Assembly (NCBI GenBank): GCA_034434515.1 | Contig: DAOTZA010000097.1 | Location: 1-64,000, forward strand | Reading direction: 5' to 3' | Length of the DNA stretch: 64,000 nucleotides | Source of the DNA: NAK19 sp034434515 | GTDB taxonomy: Bacteria > Chloroflexota > Anaerolineae > Anaerolineales > UBA4823 | Shown here: positions 60,330 through 64,000 of the stretch, piece after piece | Position numbering within the stretch: position 1 is the stretch's first letter | Layout of the letters: every line of letters begins with the position of its first letter | Program-made: the position numbers and the translations under genes | Notes under the pieces: generated by a model | The model's database searches: none | What the model was told of the DNA's origin: nothing | The model's input: the letters and a program-made list of their open reading frames with translations, nothing else

Positions 60330-60749
60330 ATGCCCACCATTCGCAAAATCAACCATCTAGCCGTTGTAGTCTCAGATATGGAAGCAGCCCTTGCCTTCTG
60401 GAGAGACGCCCTAGGCATTCCCTTGGCTGAAGTGCGGGATGTTCCAACCGAAGCGGCTCAAGTTGCTTTCTTGCCGCTCGCCGATTCAGAGATCGAGTTG
60501 GTGCTTCCTACCCGCGAGGACAGCGGTTTGGCAAAGTATCTTGCCAAACGCGGCCCGGGGATGCACCACCTTTGCCTCGAAGTCGACGATCTAGTGGGGA
60601 TGCTGCGCCAGCTAAAGGAAAGAGGCATTCGCTTGATCAACGAAGAACCCCGCAGCAGCGCAGATGGCAAAACATATGCCTTTATCCACCCCGAAAGCAC
60701 CCATGGGGTGCTGGTCGAACTGTATGAAATACCCCCTGCCCCTAAGTAA
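60330..60749 (+). CDS. mce: Methylmalonyl-CoA epimerase
   Basis: This 139-residue vicinal-oxygen-chelate protein has the repeated metal-binding pattern KINHLAVVVSDMEAALAFWR, GMHHLCLEVDDL and a C-terminal HGVLVELYE; its His and Glu residues would bind the divalent ion. It interconverts the R and S forms of methylmalonyl-CoA for the mutase encoded upstream. Length and motif order are standard. Confidence 0.92.
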   Translation: MPTIRKINHLAVVVSDMEAALAFWRDALGIPLAEVRDVPTEAAQVAFLPLADSEIELVLPTREDSGLAKYLAKRGPGMHHLCLEVDDLVGMLRQLKERGIRLINEEPRSSADGKTYAFIHPESTHGVLVELYEIPPAPK

Positions 60750-60760
60750 TCTGGTGACCT

Positions 60761-61204
60761 TTGAAAGCGAAACGTTTCATGTACCTGTTTTCAGCATTGC
60801 TTGCCATCCTCGGCGGGGTTGCCTACCATCACTTTGTCAAACGCATCCCTGCCACCATCCATCCTATTGTCTCGATTGTTGGCATCTATGTTTGGGTGCT
60901 CCTGCTCAGTAGCGCCTTTTTAGCCCTGTTTCCACCGCTTGAAGGCTATCGCTTTCACTTTCGACAGCTCAGTTGGGTGCAATTCGGCGTCGCAGTATCG
61001 GTTTTTCTGCTTGAGTTAGGGTTTGTCTTGATGTACCGCGCTGGCTGGAACTTAAGCAGCGGCAATTTGGTTACCGGTGTTTTCATTAACATTATCCTGG
61101 TCGGGTTGGGCTTGTTGTTACTGCGCGAGAAAGTGAACCTGATCAACGTCATTGGCATTGCTCTTTCGATCATCGGCGTGGCGATGATCAGTTATCGCCC
61201 CTGA
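60761..61204 (+). CDS. Small EamA/DMT-like membrane protein
   Basis: The 147-residue protein (TTG at 60761; an ATG at 60779 is possible) has four or five helices, with the C-terminal pattern LLLREKVNLINVIGIALSIIGV typical of a half EamA (drug/metabolite transporter) unit. One such unit may dimerise into a transporter. It follows the epimerase by 11 bases, so it may be co-transcribed. No substrate can be proposed. Confidence 0.7.
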   Translation: MKAKRFMYLFSALLAILGGVAYHHFVKRIPATIHPIVSIVGIYVWVLLLSSAFLALFPPLEGYRFHFRQLSWVQFGVAVSVFLLELGFVLMYRAGWNLSSGNLVTGVFINIILVGLGLLLLREKVNLINVIGIALSIIGVAMISYRP

Positions 61205-61309
61205 AAGAGATTTTGATCTCCCAGAGGAGAAGGGATGGCAGATTTTTTCAATTGGAATGTGGAACGCTTTCAGGACTTATCCCGTTCAACGACAGGTTGA
61301 GGAGGTCAG

Positions 61310-62197
61310 ATGCGAACTGAACAAGTCTGGCATCGGGAAATGCGCTCTTTCCCTTTCCATGGCTGGTTAGGACTTGTCCTGACCCTGGTGTTCTGGATGT
61401 TGAACTGGGGCTTAAGCGGCATCCGCACGCACTACCTGTTTTTTGGCTTGTGGTTGGGTTTTTGCCTGACGGTGGATGGGCTCACCTGGTGGCTGCGCGG
61501 CAGCTCGATGCTGCAGCGCAGTTGGCGGCGCTTCCTTGCCCTGTTTCTGCTCTCGGCGCCGGTGTGGTGGTTGTTTGAATTCTTTAACGAGCGACTGCAA
61601 AACTGGCATTACCTTGGCACCGAAACCTTCACCGCTCCGATTTTTCGTTTGTGGGCAACGCTTAATTTCACCACGGTCATCCCGGCTGTATTTTGTGCTT
61701 CCGAGCTGGCAGCCGGCTTTCGGTGGATTCAACGCTTGCGGCGCGGGCCAGTCATCCGCCCTACCCGCTTTACCACTCTGGCTTTCTTCTTTGCCGGCTG
61801 GATCATGCTGGCGTTGCTCTTGATCTGGCCGCGCTGGTTCTTCCCCTTTGTATGGATTTCGGTGTACTTTATTTTGGAGCCAATCAACGTCTGGCTTGGC
61901 AGTCGCAACCTGGCACAGTGGACGGCAAAAGGCGATTGGCGGCCGGTGGTCTCTTTATGGATAGGGGTGTTGATTTGCGGCTTCTTTTGGGAATTGTGGA
62001 ATTATTATTCCTACCCAAAGTGGATTTACACCATTTCCTACGCCGATTGGTTGCGGATCTTCGAAATGCCCTTGCTGGGATATGGCGGCTATTTGCCGTT
62101 TGCCCTGGAGCTCTATGCTATGACTCATCTATTGGTCGGTTTGGCAGGCAAAAAAGACCTCCATTTTGTGGCGATCGAACCCACATCGCCAGCCTGA
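61310..62197 (+). CDS. Conserved multi-pass membrane protein, unknown
   Basis: The 295-residue protein has about seven or eight helices and is rich in Trp and Phe (WWLFEFFNERLQNWHYLG; GFFWELWNYYSYPKWIY). The repeated WxxFExxNE/WELWNYY-type motifs suggest two homologous halves. GAGG lies about six bases before the ATG. I do not recognise its family and the neighbours give no clear hint. Confidence 0.7.
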   Translation: MRTEQVWHREMRSFPFHGWLGLVLTLVFWMLNWGLSGIRTHYLFFGLWLGFCLTVDGLTWWLRGSSMLQRSWRRFLALFLLSAPVWWLFEFFNERLQNWHYLGTETFTAPIFRLWATLNFTTVIPAVFCASELAAGFRWIQRLRRGPVIRPTRFTTLAFFFAGWIMLALLLIWPRWFFPFVWISVYFILEPINVWLGSRNLAQWTAKGDWRPVVSLWIGVLICGFFWELWNYYSYPKWIYTISYADWLRIFEMPLLGYGGYLPFALELYAMTHLLVGLAGKKDLHFVAIEPTSPA

Positions 62198-62280
62198 GAA
62201 AGGGGCGAACCAGGACAACATTGTACGAACAAGATTGCTTGCTTGAGGTCGGTTTTCTTGCCTTGTCCTGGTCACAACCC

Positions 62281-64000
62281 TCAATCGATAAAGGGTGCAA
62301 TACCGGTAAACAGAATTGCCAGTCCAAATTGCAATAAGAACAAGACTGCCAGCACGTAAGCAATCGAGGTTAATAGGGGATTCTCCGATTGGCGCGGCAA
62401 TTCCTGACTTTCGGCGAGCAGGCGCAAGGCTCTGGCCGTTTGTCTGGCAAGCGTCCCAACGCGCTGGGAGCTTCCCCCCACCCAGTACCAATGGCTTTGC
62501 GAGTCGGGGATGACGATCCGTTGTCCCGCAAAGGTTTGCCACAAACCTTGTCCGTTTGTCGGAGAGGTTTCCAGAGCCTGAGTAGAAAACACCAGCGCTT
62601 TTGCCTGTTTCCATTGTGTCTCTGAAGGTTGCTCGTCCTCTTCCAGCCAGAAAATCGGCAAAAGGGGTGCTTCTTTGCGCAGGCTGTCGGCCAGTTCTTT
62701 GGCGAGCTGGCTTTCTTTGGCTAACCGAATGATGACCGGATAATCGGCTTGGCGGGCTGCCAGAGAAGCGGCTGCCAGACGCTGATCGCGGCGTAAAGCG
62801 AGGATATGGTAAATCAGCACCACCAGGAAGATGAGCGTCAGACGCAAGTGCAGCAGGCTATCCAGGGCGAGGTTCTCGGTGGGAGTTCCCAAAAAGGCGC
62901 GCAGGATTTCAAAGAAAAAGCTCCCCGTGGCAAACATTGTCCCCACCACGCCGACGAAAATCCATGCATACAACATCGCTTTGCGCACCAGCGAGCGCCG
63001 CGCATGATCTCCTGCTTCTCTTGCTTGAGCCGCTTCCTGCTGAAGGGGACGCCAGTAGTGTAACCAGACAGGAATGGCGATTGCCAGGGTTGCAAGCGAA
63101 GCGCTGAGTTCCCCTCTGCCACGCTCAACAAAGTAGGTGCTGTTTCCCAAAACCAGATTGATTAGAAAATCGAGCAGGCGGCTGCTGCCCAGCAGGATTG
63201 CCAGCAAAGCTGCGCTTGCTACAATCGTGGCATGGAAACGTTCTAGAGCGTTTTGCAGGAGAGGCATTTCGCGCAGGCGCACAGCTTCCTGCCGTTGCCT
63301 GCCATACCACCCCCAAACGACGCTAATCGGGACCCCAACCGCAATCGCCGGGCGCAAGAAATGCAGACTCTGAGCAAGGCTCAGGCTCTCGCCAAACACG
63401 AGGCGCAAAATCAGGTCGCCAATCTTGCCAAGCTGGTATAGCGTCAGAAACATCCCTATCCAGGTCACTATATAGAGAAAGGCAAGTCGCAACCATGAAA
63501 ACGCTTCGGCGCTTTCTGTCAACGAGTGATCGATCAGACGTTGGGTGGCGAGCCAGATGGGGAGTCCAACGGCTAAGAGCGCCAGCCCATTGGCGAGCTG
63601 GGTGGCAGCCGGCGCTCCCAGCCCTTGTGGAGAGAGCAAGAGATAAGCCACAAGCTGGCGCACCCCCAGCACGGTCAAAGCCAGGGAATAGCCCAGCCAG
63701 AGGTAACGATACAAGCGGCGCGCATCGGCGTAATTCTCGCTCAGCCACTCTTTCTCCTGTTCGGAGAGCGCGGCGCAAATTTCGCCACTCCAGTTTTCTC
63801 GATTACGGCGAAACAAATAGGCTGCCAGGAGCAGGTTCACACCCACCGCCACCGCGTTATCAGCCAGAGTTTGTCCGCTACCCAATAGGGCTTGGCTGCT
63901 ATCGATGCCAAAGGCCTGGGTGAGACTGCGGCTTAGAAAGGCAAGCGCGTTTTGTGCAGCCGGCAACAAGGTTGCTACCAGGGCAACATAGAAGAAGACC
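62281..64000 (-). CDS. Multi-pass membrane protein (DUF5671-like), partial
   Basis: At least 573 residues are visible and the reading frame stays open to the window edge, so the true start is outside. It has four similar blocks of about three helices (for example LRLAFLYIVTWIGMFLTLYQLG and AMLYAWIFVGVVGTMFATGS). Each has the DUF5671-like pattern of a membrane domain around RRxYxYxWLGYxLAL. The C-terminal 130 residues form a soluble region (KALVFSTQALETSPTNGQGL) ending in a last helix. Function is unknown. It converges with 61310-62197. Confidence 0.7.
   Translation of the reverse strand, partial: VFFYVALVATLLPAAQNALAFLSRSLTQAFGIDSSQALLGSGQTLADNAVAVGVNLLLAAYLFRRNRENWSGEICAALSEQEKEWLSENYADARRLYRYLWLGYSLALTVLGVRQLVAYLLLSPQGLGAPAATQLANGLALLAVGLPIWLATQRLIDHSLTESAEAFSWLRLAFLYIVTWIGMFLTLYQLGKIGDLILRLVFGESLSLAQSLHFLRPAIAVGVPISVVWGWYGRQRQEAVRLREMPLLQNALERFHATIVASAALLAILLGSSRLLDFLINLVLGNSTYFVERGRGELSASLATLAIAIPVWLHYWRPLQQEAAQAREAGDHARRSLVRKAMLYAWIFVGVVGTMFATGSFFFEILRAFLGTPTENLALDSLLHLRLTLIFLVVLIYHILALRRDQRLAAASLAARQADYPVIIRLAKESQLAKELADSLRKEAPLLPIFWLEEDEQPSETQWKQAKALVFSTQALETSPTNGQGLWQTFAGQRIVIPDSQSHWYWVGGSSQRVGTLARQTARALRLLAESQELPRQSENPLLTSIAYVLAVLFLLQFGLAILFTGIAPFID

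Noticed and set aside
1..64000. CRISPR array or phage island
   Set aside because: No regularly spaced identical repeats with unique spacers, no cas genes, and no phage structural, integrase or transposase genes are visible.

Overview
The window looks like a chromosome segment of an anaerobic or facultative member of the Chloroflexota, probably Anaerolineae-like. This is inferred from gene content: Pro/Thr-rich linkers after lipoprotein signals, multihaem cytochromes, a Rieske/cytochrome b complex with dihaem cytochromes c, F420-type nitroreductase-fold and methylmalonyl-CoA genes, and many short dispersed palindromic repeats. No rRNA, CRISPR array, prophage or transposase is visible. There are two tRNA genes, Glu(CTC) and Ser(GGA).

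Layout. 1-6.6 kb is a minus-strand operon: an ArsR repressor, an octahaem tetrathionate-reductase-like cytochrome, a seven-haem cytochrome fused to a b561 membrane domain, and two YeeE/YedE sulfur-transport proteins, the second fused to rhodanese. 6.6-9.7 kb holds an ADP-ribosylglycohydrolase, a membrane rhodanese, tRNA-Glu, a methyltransferase and a small membrane protein. 9.7-13.5 kb is a phosphonate-type ABC transporter (phnD, phnC and an oversized phnE). 13.7-20.9 kb is a sugar/compatible-solute cluster: an epimerase, a universal-stress-protein/glucosyl-3-phosphoglycerate synthase fusion, two GT4 glycosyltransferases and a GH13_18 phosphorylase. 21.5-25.4 kb has a lone xanthine-dehydrogenase-type Mo subunit behind a structured leader, then a flippase. 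25.5-27.9 kb is a rearranged PAS/GGDEF/HD-GYP signalling locus. 28-30.4 kb has arfB, a membrane gene and a haem O synthase-like prenyltransferase. 30.5-33.3 kb is a run of toxin-antitoxin genes separated by repeats that resemble integron attC sites; one toxin carries an in-frame TGA.

34-38 kb is a Rieske/cytochrome b/dihaem c/dihaem c operon. 38-42.3 kb contains two copies of a 150-bp palindromic, MITE-like repeat on either side of a partner-switching module (STAS, HATPase, and a membrane SpoIIE-type phosphatase split by a one-base frameshift). 42.3-44.95 kb is a molybdenum unit (GIY-YIG protein, MOT1-like molybdate transporter, FmdE protein) preceded by a leader that matches the molybdenum-cofactor riboswitch. 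45-54.2 kb is a Mo-dependent respiratory operon (ttrB-ttrC-ttrA-like, cytochrome c, CMD protein). It lies beside a split three-component sensor made of a PhnD-like lipoprotein, a histidine kinase and a LuxR-type regulator. 54.3-56.3 kb is a PadR-MFS pair with a clear promoter/operator. 56.6-62.2 kb has a nitroreductase-fold protein, a DUF1786 protein, methylmalonyl-CoA mutase and epimerase, and membrane proteins. A DUF5671-like gene runs off the right edge.

How it fits together. The two redox modules, one haem-based (octahaem) and one molybdenum-based (Ttr-like), together with sulfur transporters, rhodaneses, a Moco-sensing leader and a molybdate transporter, suggest use of tetrathionate, thiosulfate or a related oxyanion as electron acceptor. 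The substrate is inferred, not shown. The least expected items are the attC-like toxin-antitoxin cassettes, the split periplasmic sensor beside ttr, the MITE-like palindromes and the oversized PhnE.
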